From the NCBI GenBank assembly GCA_902576605.1, contig CACGVI010000007.1, positions 1-46,365 of the forward strand: a stretch of DNA of 46,365 bases. The letters are read 5' to 3'. Shown piece after piece: positions 1-7,225 of this stretch. The notes under the pieces are model-generated. The model saw nothing but the letters and a program-made list of their open reading frames with translations, was not told where the DNA came from and did no database searches. The DNA is from an uncultured Candidatus Actinomarina sp. Lineage in GTDB: Bacteria > Actinomycetota > Acidimicrobiia > Actinomarinales > Actinomarinaceae. A program made the position numbers and the translations under genes. The number at the start of each line of letters is the position of its first letter. The first letter of the stretch is position 1.

Positions 1-97
1 ATAAAATTTATGTATAAAAGTTCGCGAAAAAAACTATCAAAATAATCTTGTCAAAGTATCAAAAATACAGTATTTTTATATAACTATAAGAAATGAA

Positions 98-149
98 GTC
101 GCAAGACCGAATAGAAGATAGTAAGAAAATCCCGGAAGGTCGCAAGATC
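98..149 (+). other. Two tandem GNRA-tetraloop mini-hairpins
   Basis: Two copies of the motif GTCGCAAGA lie 41 nt apart. Each can fold as a short stem closed by a GCAA tetraloop: GTC-GCAA-GAC at 98-107 and GGTC-GCAA-GATC at 138-149, the second with one G-U pair. An AT hairpin (AAAAATA-CAG-TATTTTT, 61-77) precedes them. The second mini-hairpin lies in the loop of the terminator-like stem at 125-162. This could be the 3' part of a small structured RNA, but I recognise no family. The stems are seen; function is unknown. Confidence 0.35.
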
Positions 150-162
150 AATCGGGATTTTC
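125..162 (+). terminator. Intrinsic terminator-like hairpin
   Basis: A perfect 10-bp inverted repeat, GAAAATCCCG (125-134) with CGGGATTTTC (153-162), is followed by T-rich sequence (ACTTTTTATGACTTTTTT). This would end a transcript coming from the left edge, before the lipoprotein genes. The long loop contains a further GNRA mini-hairpin, so a structured RNA ending in a terminator is also possible. Confidence 0.55.
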
Positions 163-195
163 ACTTTTTATGACTTTTTTGTTAAAAATAGCAAA

Positions 196-266
196 AAGAC
201 TCCCTGTGGCTGTAAATTTTTGTTTTATCGTCTTCAAAAGTGGCTCAAAGTACGAAAGGAAGTCTT
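196..266 (+). other. Long-range inverted repeat in the gap before the first gene
   Basis: AAGACTCC (196-203) can pair with GGAAGTCTT (258-266), with one bulged A, enclosing about 54 nt in which GTGGCT occurs twice. A T-rich stretch follows. It may be a second terminator or part of a structured leader. I match it to no known riboswitch. The rest of bases 1-332 holds no credible ORF. Confidence 0.2.
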
Positions 267-320
267 ATTTCTTATTTTAATATTCTTTAGTTATTCTTTT
301 AAAAATTACAAAAAATTCAA

Positions 321-326
321 TATAAT
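321..326 (+). promoter_or_regulatory. Leaderless -10 box for the first lipoprotein gene
   Basis: TATAAT ends exactly 6 nt before the ATG at 333, so transcription would start at or next to the start codon. No Shine-Dalgarno is present. The same layout (TATAATTAA, then CATG) recurs before nfo. Confidence 0.65.
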
Positions 327-332
327 TAAGTC

Positions 333-2702
333 ATGAAAAAGTCAATAAATATAGGCGTTATCCTATTTTTATTACTTCAGGCATGTTCTAGTTCAGAAAA
401 TACTGAAAATCAGGCAACTGTTGAGCCGATTTCAGAAGATACTCCGATTAATGAACCATCTGAGCAGAACAACCCTCCACCTCCAGGAGAAAATAACCCA
501 CCTCCACCTCCAGGAGAAAATAACCCACCTCCACCTCCAGGAGGAAACGATATTGATAGAGCTTTACAGATTCTTGAGGATGCAAATGATGACATCCTAG
601 ATTGTATAAATAGAGAACTTCCTGAAGATATATTTCAAAGAATTGTCAATGATCTTAACCCAGACAATTATGAGGCAGGAATAATTATTGCTTGTTTTGA
701 AGACCCCGGAAGTTCAAACAATATAGCCCAACCACTTCCAGATGAAAAAAATAAGAGTGAGAATCAAGGCTCAACATCACAACAAAGCGAACAACCAACG
801 GAGCCAGAAGGCTATCAAGGAAATTCCTGGTATAGCTTAACCGTTTACGAATACACCACAAGCTATAGTCCTGCAACCTCAAACAACAACACAGGATTCG
901 GTTTAGATGAGTCGGGTGATATATTACTTTCTGGCTATGGATTTAATAACTCCGGTGGTTCTACAAAACTTAATCATCCAGTTTCTATATCAGCAAACTA
1001 TGGCAAGCTCGCCGTCACAGATAGATTTAACAACAGAGTGTTAATTTGGAACTCTATACCGAGCGCAAATACTGCACCGGATTTAGTATTAGGTCAGCCT
1101 AACTTTACAAGCCATAATTCAGGTTCTGGTTTAAACAATTTAGATTTTCCCGGACAGGTGGTTATCACTCCTGACGGTAAAGTATTGATTGCAGATTCAG
1201 ATAATAATAGAGTTCTTGTGTGGACATCTTTTCCAACCACATCAGGACAACCAGCGGACTATGCATTGCCAATTACAAGCTATGTAAATTTTGGAGATTC
1301 ATGGCCATGGGGTGTTTGGTCAGATGGAACTAAAGTTATAGTTACTGCAACAGTTGCAAAATCAGTATTATTTTGGGATACATTTCCGGGACCAAGTACT
1401 TCTCCTGATGTTGTTTTGACGTCTTCTCAAGTTGGTACACCAAGATCAATTACATCTGATGGAAACTATGTAATGCTTGGGGATGAAAATGCTAATGGTC
1501 CCTGCATTGGTCAAAATGGTACAAGATCTACACATGTCTGGACTTCGTGGCCAACGTCCTCAAGGGATCCCGATGCATGTATCGATAATTGGTTAGCAAG
1601 TGCAATTTACGACTCAAAGATTTATGGTATTGCAGCAGGTGGTGAGACTCTTTACTTTTACGATGAACTCTACACAACAACAGAAGAATTAAAAGCTAAA
1701 GTTAAATTAGCTAATCCAGGTAAGGGGCATCGCTGGGCTGGAGGAGATGATGGTGGAGCAACTGTTGCTGATGGAAAATTATTTATTGCAGAGTATAACG
1801 GTAATAGAATATCGGTATTCGATAACCTCCCAAGCTCTCCAGCAGACAATCCAGACTGGGCATTGTTAGCAGACGAACCAACAGATTATCCATTATTAGA
1901 TGAATTTATTATTCAGAATCCAATTATTGATTCAAATGGAAAAATGTTGTTTGTCTCATCTGACTTTGATCGATCATTGTCTATATGGAAACAATTACCT
2001 GGTAGTTCAGCTGCAACCCCAGATATTGTTATGAGAAGGTTTGATCAAGCTCCGTGGGACATGGTTGTTGTTGGTAACGAAGTATATTTAGCAGGTGGTA
2101 ACAGTGTATTTGGCTGGAAAGATATTGAACAAACTATAAATAGTGGTAATTTTAGTTTTGATATTAACGCAAAAACAATAGGCAATGTTACTTTTCAAGG
2201 AGTTCGTGGAGTTGCATACAATGGAACTTTCTTTGCAGTTGCAGACGCTGGTTCTGATACAATTTACATTTGGGATGGTGTTCCAAACAGTTCAGACAGT
2301 CCAGTCTATTCTCTTTCAGGTCTAACAAACCTAGGCCGTATTGACATGAATGAAACTCACCTTGCAATCGGTTGTTACCCAGGAGGCTCTGGTTTCAAGG
2401 TTTTAGAACTATCAACGCTTGCCTCACCCGAATATAAAAATGTTCCCGGTCAAGACTGCCCTTCGGAAGTAAGTTTTAACAGCAAAGGGTTTTTTATCCC
2501 AGGAAAAGACAAAATTATTGGTTGGAATTCTGTTGAAGATGCTTTAGCTGGCAATGCTCCAACAATGAGTTTTGGTGGTAGAACAGATAAATCTAACATG
2601 GGAACTAAAATGGCTGCTGGAATTGGATGGGATGGATTTCATTTTTGGGTTGGGGAATATAAATTTTCTAATAGATTACTTGGCTTCGCTCCTTCAAAAT
2701 GA
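333..2702 (+). CDS. NHL-type beta-propeller lipoprotein
   Basis: Predicted surface lipoprotein of 789 aa. The N-terminus is a lipoprotein signal peptide ending in the lipobox LLQAC, so Cys18 would be acylated. Residues about 45-72 form a Pro-rich spacer made of repeated PPPPPGENN units. From about residue 200 onward, repeated blades of the form DRFNNRVLIWNSIP and DSDNNRVLVWTSFP indicate an NHL-like beta-propeller, a fold used for binding proteins, glycans or RNA. No catalytic motif is visible and the ligand is unknown. The start has a leaderless -10 box. The stop overlaps the next start (ATGA), so the three lipoprotein genes form one operon. The family call is by repeat pattern only. Confidence 0.8.
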   Translation: MKKSINIGVILFLLLQACSSSENTENQATVEPISEDTPINEPSEQNNPPPPGENNPPPPPGENNPPPPPGGNDIDRALQILEDANDDILDCINRELPEDIFQRIVNDLNPDNYEAGIIIACFEDPGSSNNIAQPLPDEKNKSENQGSTSQQSEQPTEPEGYQGNSWYSLTVYEYTTSYSPATSNNNTGFGLDESGDILLSGYGFNNSGGSTKLNHPVSISANYGKLAVTDRFNNRVLIWNSIPSANTAPDLVLGQPNFTSHNSGSGLNNLDFPGQVVITPDGKVLIADSDNNRVLVWTSFPTTSGQPADYALPITSYVNFGDSWPWGVWSDGTKVIVTATVAKSVLFWDTFPGPSTSPDVVLTSSQVGTPRSITSDGNYVMLGDENANGPCIGQNGTRSTHVWTSWPTSSRDPDACIDNWLASAIYDSKIYGIAAGGETLYFYDELYTTTEELKAKVKLANPGKGHRWAGGDDGGATVADGKLFIAEYNGNRISVFDNLPSSPADNPDWALLADEPTDYPLLDEFIIQNPIIDSNGKMLFVSSDFDRSLSIWKQLPGSSAATPDIVMRRFDQAPWDMVVVGNEVYLAGGNSVFGWKDIEQTINSGNFSFDINAKTIGNVTFQGVRGVAYNGTFFAVADAGSDTIYIWDGVPNSSDSPVYSLSGLTNLGRIDMNETHLAIGCYPGGSGFKVLELSTLASPEYKNVPGQDCPSEVSFNSKGFFIPGKDKIIGWNSVEDALAGNAPTMSFGGRTDKSNMGTKMAAGIGWDGFHFWVGEYKFSNRLLGFAPSK

Positions 2703-3982
2703 TTATAAATAATTCACACACGAAAACTTTATTACTTGTACTAACTTTTTTTATCTTTTCATGTGGAGGCGATTCAGGTAATAATGCTGATGATTCTGCT
2801 CAAATAGATATTGCGGACGAAGCCCAAGACGAACCATTGTCTAATTCAAATAATGAAACTAATTCAAATAATAAAACTAAAGAAGAGAAGGATGATCAAT
2901 CTAATAAAAACAGGGCAAATATAGATGAAGTTCTCAAAGATTTTCCTCAAGGAGCACTCTCGTTTTTACCAGATAATGAAAAGGAATGTATAGCAGAAAT
3001 TTCAAGTACAGAATCTCTTAAGAGTATGGAAAAAAGCTTAATGGAGGAAGGAGCAATTCTTCAAGAGCATATGGATTATTTCACATCATGTAATCTTCCT
3101 GGACCACCTGGAATAGGAATAAAAGAAGAAAATTCTTCTAATGATACTGAAAGTGTCCAAGACACTTACTATGCCACTTCCTTTGCAAGCGTTGAAAACA
3201 TAAGATCTTTGGACGAAGATGGCGTCAGTCCTCATTTAGAAAAAGTTGATGACAAGACTCTCAGATTATTTTACAGCAGCATTGAGGTAAAAGGGATAGC
3301 AGTATCATTATGTGATTATGAGCTTAAGTGTGAACTACAAGGAGCTCTTCAGAGGATGTCAGACCTAACAATAATCGAGACACTAGACGGAGTGAGAAGA
3401 GGCTACTATGTTTCATTAAATCCTCAAACCCAACAGAAAGATATTTTTACTGCTGTTTTTTCAGAAGATGGATTGAGTTATAGCAATGAAACACCGCTTG
3501 GGTTTCCTGTAGATCAGAACGAAATTGCCTGGGGAGTACCAGATGCTGTATTAATGCCAAATGGTTTAGTAAGAGTTTACTGGGTGTATACAGAAGACAA
3601 GACTTCTGATGAAAAACTTGTAAGTGCAACATCTAAAACTACCAAGGGTGTTGAGTTTGTTATGGATCCTGGGTATAGGTTAGAAAATGGCTATGTAGAT
3701 TTTGAAGTAATAAGAGCTGTTGAGGGAGACTGGAAAGCTCTAATGTCATACACTCCTCACTATATGCCCGAAATACCTCAGAGTTTATTTTATGCAACAT
3801 CTAAAGACGGGTTAAAGTGGGATTTAATCGAGGAAAGAATAACCCCTAAAGGGTTTTCTTACTTCGACCCTACAGCTATTCAAATTGATGACAAAAACTT
3901 TTTAGTCGTAGGTTCAGCTGCTCCTAATACCTTAGGAGATAGAGAACATATATTGTTTACCGCTGAGTTAGTACTGCCATGA
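2699..3982 (+). CDS. Lipoprotein with propeller-like C-terminal domain (paralogue 1)
   Basis: Lipoprotein of 427 aa with lipobox FIFSC, followed by a low-complexity Asn/Asp/Lys linker (about residues 25-75). A middle segment of about 80 residues with several Cys is absent from the next gene. The C-terminal ~270 residues are clearly homologous to the whole mature part of the next protein, sharing blocks such as ATSKTTKG, YVDFEV and MSYTPHY. Repeated FSEDGLSY / ATSKDGLKW-type turns suggest a sialidase- or glycosidase-like beta-propeller, but I see no catalytic set I can name. It overlaps both neighbours by ATGA, implying coupled translation. Function unknown. Confidence 0.8.
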   Translation: MIINNSHTKTLLLVLTFFIFSCGGDSGNNADDSAQIDIADEAQDEPLSNSNNETNSNNKTKEEKDDQSNKNRANIDEVLKDFPQGALSFLPDNEKECIAEISSTESLKSMEKSLMEEGAILQEHMDYFTSCNLPGPPGIGIKEENSSNDTESVQDTYYATSFASVENIRSLDEDGVSPHLEKVDDKTLRLFYSSIEVKGIAVSLCDYELKCELQGALQRMSDLTIIETLDGVRRGYYVSLNPQTQQKDIFTAVFSEDGLSYSNETPLGFPVDQNEIAWGVPDAVLMPNGLVRVYWVYTEDKTSDEKLVSATSKTTKGVEFVMDPGYRLENGYVDFEVIRAVEGDWKALMSYTPHYMPEIPQSLFYATSKDGLKWDLIEERITPKGFSYFDPTAIQIDDKNFLVVGSAAPNTLGDREHILFTAELVLP

Positions 3983-4986
3983 AAGAAAAAAAGTTTTTTT
4001 TAATTTTTTTAATATTAACCTTTGGCATGTGTGGTAGTAGCTCCACTATAGAATTAAATGAACCTGTAGAAGAAGATATAGAAACTGATTTGAACAATTT
4101 AGATGCAACTGAAAAAGCGGAAGAAACCGTTCAAACTGACACAAATGATAAATCTGATTCAGTAAGTAAGGAAAGTCCAGTTATAACGATTGAAAACATA
4201 AAACCTATAGATCATTACGGTACAAGTTCGCATATAGAAATAGTAGATGAATCTACTTTAAGACTTTTTTACAATGATTTTGGCGGTGTTGTGGTTTTTC
4301 TTTGTAGTTATGATTTTGTTTGCGAAACACAGGGAACCATTCGATTTATTACAGACCTTACTTTAATTGAAACTCTAGATGGTGAAAGAAGGGGTTATTT
4401 TGTGGAAATGAACCCAAATACAATGGAAAGTGGTATTTATACTGCAATTTTTTCTGAAGATGGACTCTCATATACAGAGAAAACACCTTTAGGCATTACA
4501 GCTAAAGAAGATGAAGTAGCTTGGGGTGTTCCTGATTCAGTAGTTATGCCAAATGGTTTGGTAAGAATTTATTGGGTATATACAGAGGATAATTTCTCAC
4601 CTGAGAAAATTGCAAGTGCAACGTCAAAAACAACAAAAGGGATTGAGTTTACACTTGACCCGGGATACAGGATTGATGATGGCTATGTAGACTTCGAAGT
4701 TTTAAAAGCGGAAGAAGGAGACTGGAGAGCTGTAATGTCATACACACCACACTACCTTCCCGACATACCCCAAAGTATATTTTACGCAACCTCAAGAGAC
4801 GGCTTAGATTGGGAATTTAATAAAAAGAGAATAACTGAAAAAGATTTTAGTTATTTAGATCCAACAGGAGTACCACTTGACAACGGAACATATTTACTGG
4901 TTATGAGTGGGGCAACAAATCAAATGGCTGATCCAATGAAAAATCCTAATTATCAATTATTTACAGCACAATTAATTCTTCCATAG
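3979..4986 (+). CDS. Lipoprotein with propeller-like domain (paralogue 2)
   Basis: Lipoprotein of 335 aa whose signal peptide ends in TFGMC, followed by an acidic Asp/Glu/Thr linker. The remaining ~260 residues match the C-terminal domain of the preceding gene nearly end to end (IETLDG, WGVP, MPNGLVR, SYTPHY, ATSRDGL). The two genes are therefore a tandem duplication, with this copy lacking the middle domain. FSEDGLSY- and ATSRDGLDW-like motifs resemble the Asp-box-type turns of sialidase-like propellers; this is a fold-level suggestion only. It is the last gene of the three-gene operon, with a 44-nt gap before nfo. Confidence 0.8.
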   Translation: MKEKKFFLIFLILTFGMCGSSSTIELNEPVEEDIETDLNNLDATEKAEETVQTDTNDKSDSVSKESPVITIENIKPIDHYGTSSHIEIVDESTLRLFYNDFGGVVVFLCSYDFVCETQGTIRFITDLTLIETLDGERRGYFVEMNPNTMESGIYTAIFSEDGLSYTEKTPLGITAKEDEVAWGVPDSVVMPNGLVRIYWVYTEDNFSPEKIASATSKTTKGIEFTLDPGYRIDDGYVDFEVLKAEEGDWRAVMSYTPHYLPDIPQSIFYATSRDGLDWEFNKKRITEKDFSYLDPTGVPLDNGTYLLVMSGATNQMADPMKNPNYQLFTAQLILP

Positions 4987-5018
4987 AACATATCAAAATA
5001 AATAATCATTTTATCATT

Positions 5019-5024
5019 TATAAT
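5019..5024 (+). promoter_or_regulatory. Leaderless -10 box for nfo
   Basis: TATAAT lies exactly 6 nt before the nfo ATG, with no Shine-Dalgarno. This is the same arrangement as at the first lipoprotein gene. Confidence 0.65.
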
Positions 5025-5030
5025 TAACCC

Positions 5031-5798
5031 ATGAATATTGGCGCACATATACCCTCGAAAAACGCAGTAGAGGAAATAAAATTAAGAAAGGGAGATACTT
5101 TTCAAATATTTATTTCTAGTCCTCAAATGTGGAAAAGCCCAAAACCCCGTGAAGATGTTGATGTTTTACAAGGGTATGATGGCCCAATTTATGTTCATGC
5201 ACCATATTTAATTAATGTTGCAACGCCAAACAATAAAGTTAGACATCCAAGTAGAAAATTACTTAAAGATACATGCAAAGTTGCCGCAAGTTTTGGTGCT
5301 AAAGGAGTTATCGTCCATGGTGGGTCAGTTGGCGAAGGTGGTGATATTGGTGTTGGCTATGACAATTGGAGAAAAGCTATAGAACATGTAGAAGATACAG
5401 GAATGAGGGTGTTAGTGGAAAATACTGCTGGTGGAAAAAACTCAGTTGCTAGATATATGGATTCTATTGAGAGACTCTGGGAAGTTATTGGCCATTTAAA
5501 TGTTGGACTTTGTTTAGATACTTGTCACACCTGGGCCGGAGGCATTCCAACAGAGAAAGCAGTCAAGGGATTTAAAAAGCTTGTTAAAAAAATTGATCTT
5601 GTACATTTTAATGATTCTAAAGATGGTTTTGAGAGCTCAAGAGATCGTCATGAGAATTTAGGTAAAGGGCAGATTCCTAAATCTGAACTTGAATATGTTA
5701 TTAAAAATTGCAAAACTGATATTGTTGTTGAAACACCTGGAGGACTTGAAGCGCAAAAGAAAGATATAGCGTGGATTAAACGTCGTTTAAAGAAATGA
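5031..5798 (+). CDS. nfo: Endonuclease IV (AP endonuclease)
   Basis: Cytoplasmic base-excision-repair enzyme that nicks DNA 5' of abasic sites using three zinc ions. All nine metal ligands of the family are present: H56 (VHAPY), H96 (VHGG), E130 (VENTAG), D163 and H166 (CLDTCH), H192 (VHFND), D205 and H207 (RDRHENLG) and E234 (VETPG). At 255 aa it is slightly shorter than E. coli Nfo. It is preceded by a leaderless -10 box. Its stop overlaps the start of lysA by ATGA, so the two are co-transcribed with no obvious functional link. Confidence 0.96.
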   Translation: MNIGAHIPSKNAVEEIKLRKGDTFQIFISSPQMWKSPKPREDVDVLQGYDGPIYVHAPYLINVATPNNKVRHPSRKLLKDTCKVAASFGAKGVIVHGGSVGEGGDIGVGYDNWRKAIEHVEDTGMRVLVENTAGGKNSVARYMDSIERLWEVIGHLNVGLCLDTCHTWAGGIPTEKAVKGFKKLVKKIDLVHFNDSKDGFESSRDRHENLGKGQIPKSELEYVIKNCKTDIVVETPGGLEAQKKDIAWIKRRLKK

Positions 5799-7063
5799 AT
5801 TATTTACCATCTAACCTTGAATTTAGCGATGGAGTCGCTTTTATCAGAGAGACTTCACTTCTTGATGTTGCCAAAAAGTACGGCACTCCCCTGTACGTCT
5901 ATGACTGGGAAAATTTGCGAGATAATATTGATTACTTTACTAATGCATTTGGTGAAGAAACATATTTTCGATATGCAGCAAAAGCTTTTATTTGCAAAGC
6001 CTTAGTCAAAGAACTAGATGACAAAGGTTGGGGAGTAGATGTAGTTTCAGGTGGAGAAATGGCAACAGTCCAAGCTGTCACTGGAACATTAGAAAACTCT
6101 TTATTTAATGGAACTTTTAAGCATAAAGAGGAGATCGAGTTCTTTATGCAACATAACGGAGGCCATATCTCCGTAGATAATCGTTACGAGATTCCAATGT
6201 TAGAAGAGGTTGCCGCAAAATTAGATAGAAAACAACCAGTCATTATGCGCATAAATTTAGATGTTGGAGCAGAGACCCATCCAATGGTGTTGACTTCAGG
6301 ATACGACCAACAGTTTGGTATCTCTATTGGCTTTGCTGAAGAGGCATTGCAGCAAATCTATAACTCAAAACATTTACTGTTTTCTGGGGTCCATGTACAT
6401 ATTGGAAGTCAGATTAAAGATCCAGATCGGTACAAAAAAGCAATGAGCGAGTGTGCAGATTTTCTTAATGCTCATCCAGCAAGTGTGGAGAGAGAGATAG
6501 TCTTTGATGCTGGTGGTGGATTCTTTTCACCTTACGCAGGTGATGAAGTAGATCATGAATTAAAAGTCTATGCTGATGCCATTCATGAAGGCATTAAAGA
6601 ACACTGGAATGGATCTTATAAAGTCATGATTGAACCTGGAAGAGCATTGGTAAATAATCCAGGAGTTATTTTATATACCGCTGGTGCCATTAAAGATGAT
6701 CGAGGTGAAAAACCATATATTTTGGTTGATGGTGGCATGTCTGATAACCCAAGACCTGCACTCTATGGAAGTGAACACAAGCTTTTTAACATCTCTGGTG
6801 GAAAAGCTGGAGAAGATGTAGTGCATGCAGTTTCTGGTAGACACTGTGAAAGTGGAGATTTATTAGTAAAAGATGCCATGTTGCCTAGCGATACTGTATC
6901 TGGAGATATATTAATGTCCACTTCTACTGGTGCGTATACCTTTGCTATGGCAAGTAACTATAACCGAGTACCTAAATCTGGAGTTGTTGCAGTTACAAGT
7001 GCTGGGGTAGTTGAGTTAGTAAATAGACAAAGCTTTCAAGATACGTTTATCAATGATTTATAA
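5795..7063 (+). CDS. lysA: Diaminopimelate decarboxylase
   Basis: PLP enzyme converting meso-diaminopimelate to L-lysine and CO2, the last step of lysine synthesis. It is a fold-type III decarboxylase of 422 aa. The Schiff-base lysine is K63 in YAAKAF. The family motifs HVHIGSQ, the glycine-rich GGGFFSPY, EPGRAL, the dimer-interface CESGD and the C-terminal GAYTFAMASNYN are all present. Its start overlaps the nfo stop (ATGA). Its TAA is followed within 2 nt by the partial tRNA-Val repeat, so the left boundary of the putative island sits directly at the gene end, which itself appears intact. Confidence 0.96.
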   Translation: MNYLPSNLEFSDGVAFIRETSLLDVAKKYGTPLYVYDWENLRDNIDYFTNAFGEETYFRYAAKAFICKALVKELDDKGWGVDVVSGGEMATVQAVTGTLENSLFNGTFKHKEEIEFFMQHNGGHISVDNRYEIPMLEEVAAKLDRKQPVIMRINLDVGAETHPMVLTSGYDQQFGISIGFAEEALQQIYNSKHLLFSGVHVHIGSQIKDPDRYKKAMSECADFLNAHPASVEREIVFDAGGGFFSPYAGDEVDHELKVYADAIHEGIKEHWNGSYKVMIEPGRALVNNPGVILYTAGAIKDDRGEKPYILVDGGMSDNPRPALYGSEHKLFNISGGKAGEDVVHAVSGRHCESGDLLVKDAMLPSDTVSGDILMSTSTGAYTFAMASNYNRVPKSGVVAVTSAGVVELVNRQSFQDTFINDL

Positions 7064-7065
7064 CT

Positions 7066-7136
7066 GAGCGCTTTCCTTACAAGGAAGAAGTCACAGGTTC
7101 AAATCCTGTAGTGCCCACAAGGGTTTTTCAGAAATC
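7066..7136 (+). repeat. tRNA-Val(UAC) 3' half, left copy of 62-bp direct repeat (putative att site)
   Basis: Bases 7066-7117 read as a tRNA lacking its first ~21 nt: the D-stem 3' strand GAGC plus G, anticodon stem CTTTC/GGAAG, loop CTTACAA with anticodon TAC, T-arm ACAGG-TTCAAAT-CCTGT, acceptor strand AGTGCCC and discriminator A. CCA is not encoded. No matching 5' acceptor strand lies upstream, where lysA ends instead. Bases 7075-7136 recur at 9379-9440 with one mismatch. A 3' tRNA half repeated at a distance is the classic product of tRNA-targeted integration. Confidence 0.8.
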
Positions 7137-7157
7137 TACCCTACAAAAAACTAATCT

Positions 7158-7174
7158 GACCCACATTTGACCCA
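7158..7174 (+). repeat. GACCCACA repeats, left (possible integrase arm-type sites)
   Basis: GACCCACATTTGACCCA is two tandem copies of a TTGACCCAC-like unit, 21 nt inside the left tRNA-derived repeat. The same unit occurs in the same orientation just inside the right repeat. Short direct repeats next to an att core are typical of arm-type binding sites of tyrosine integrases; that role is inferred. Confidence 0.45.
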
Positions 7175-7213
7175 CTTTAATTAAAAAATAGTTACAACTC
7201 TATTGAGGAGTTA

Positions 7214-7219
7214 TAGAAT
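7214..7219 (+). promoter_or_regulatory. Leaderless -10 box for the HtrA-like gene
   Basis: TAGAAT lies exactly 6 nt before the ATG at 7226. A GAGGAG stretch about 16 nt upstream of the ATG is too far away to act as a normal Shine-Dalgarno. Confidence 0.55.
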
Positions 7220-7225
7220 AAATAT

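Noticed and set aside
410-595. Minus-strand 61-aa Gly-rich ORF
   Set aside because: It is the antisense of the Pro-rich repeat of the first lipoprotein gene.
7061-7117. A complete tRNA-Val gene
   Set aside because: Only the D-stem 3' strand onward is present. No GGGC-type 5' acceptor strand or D-loop lies upstream, where lysA coding sequence ends instead.
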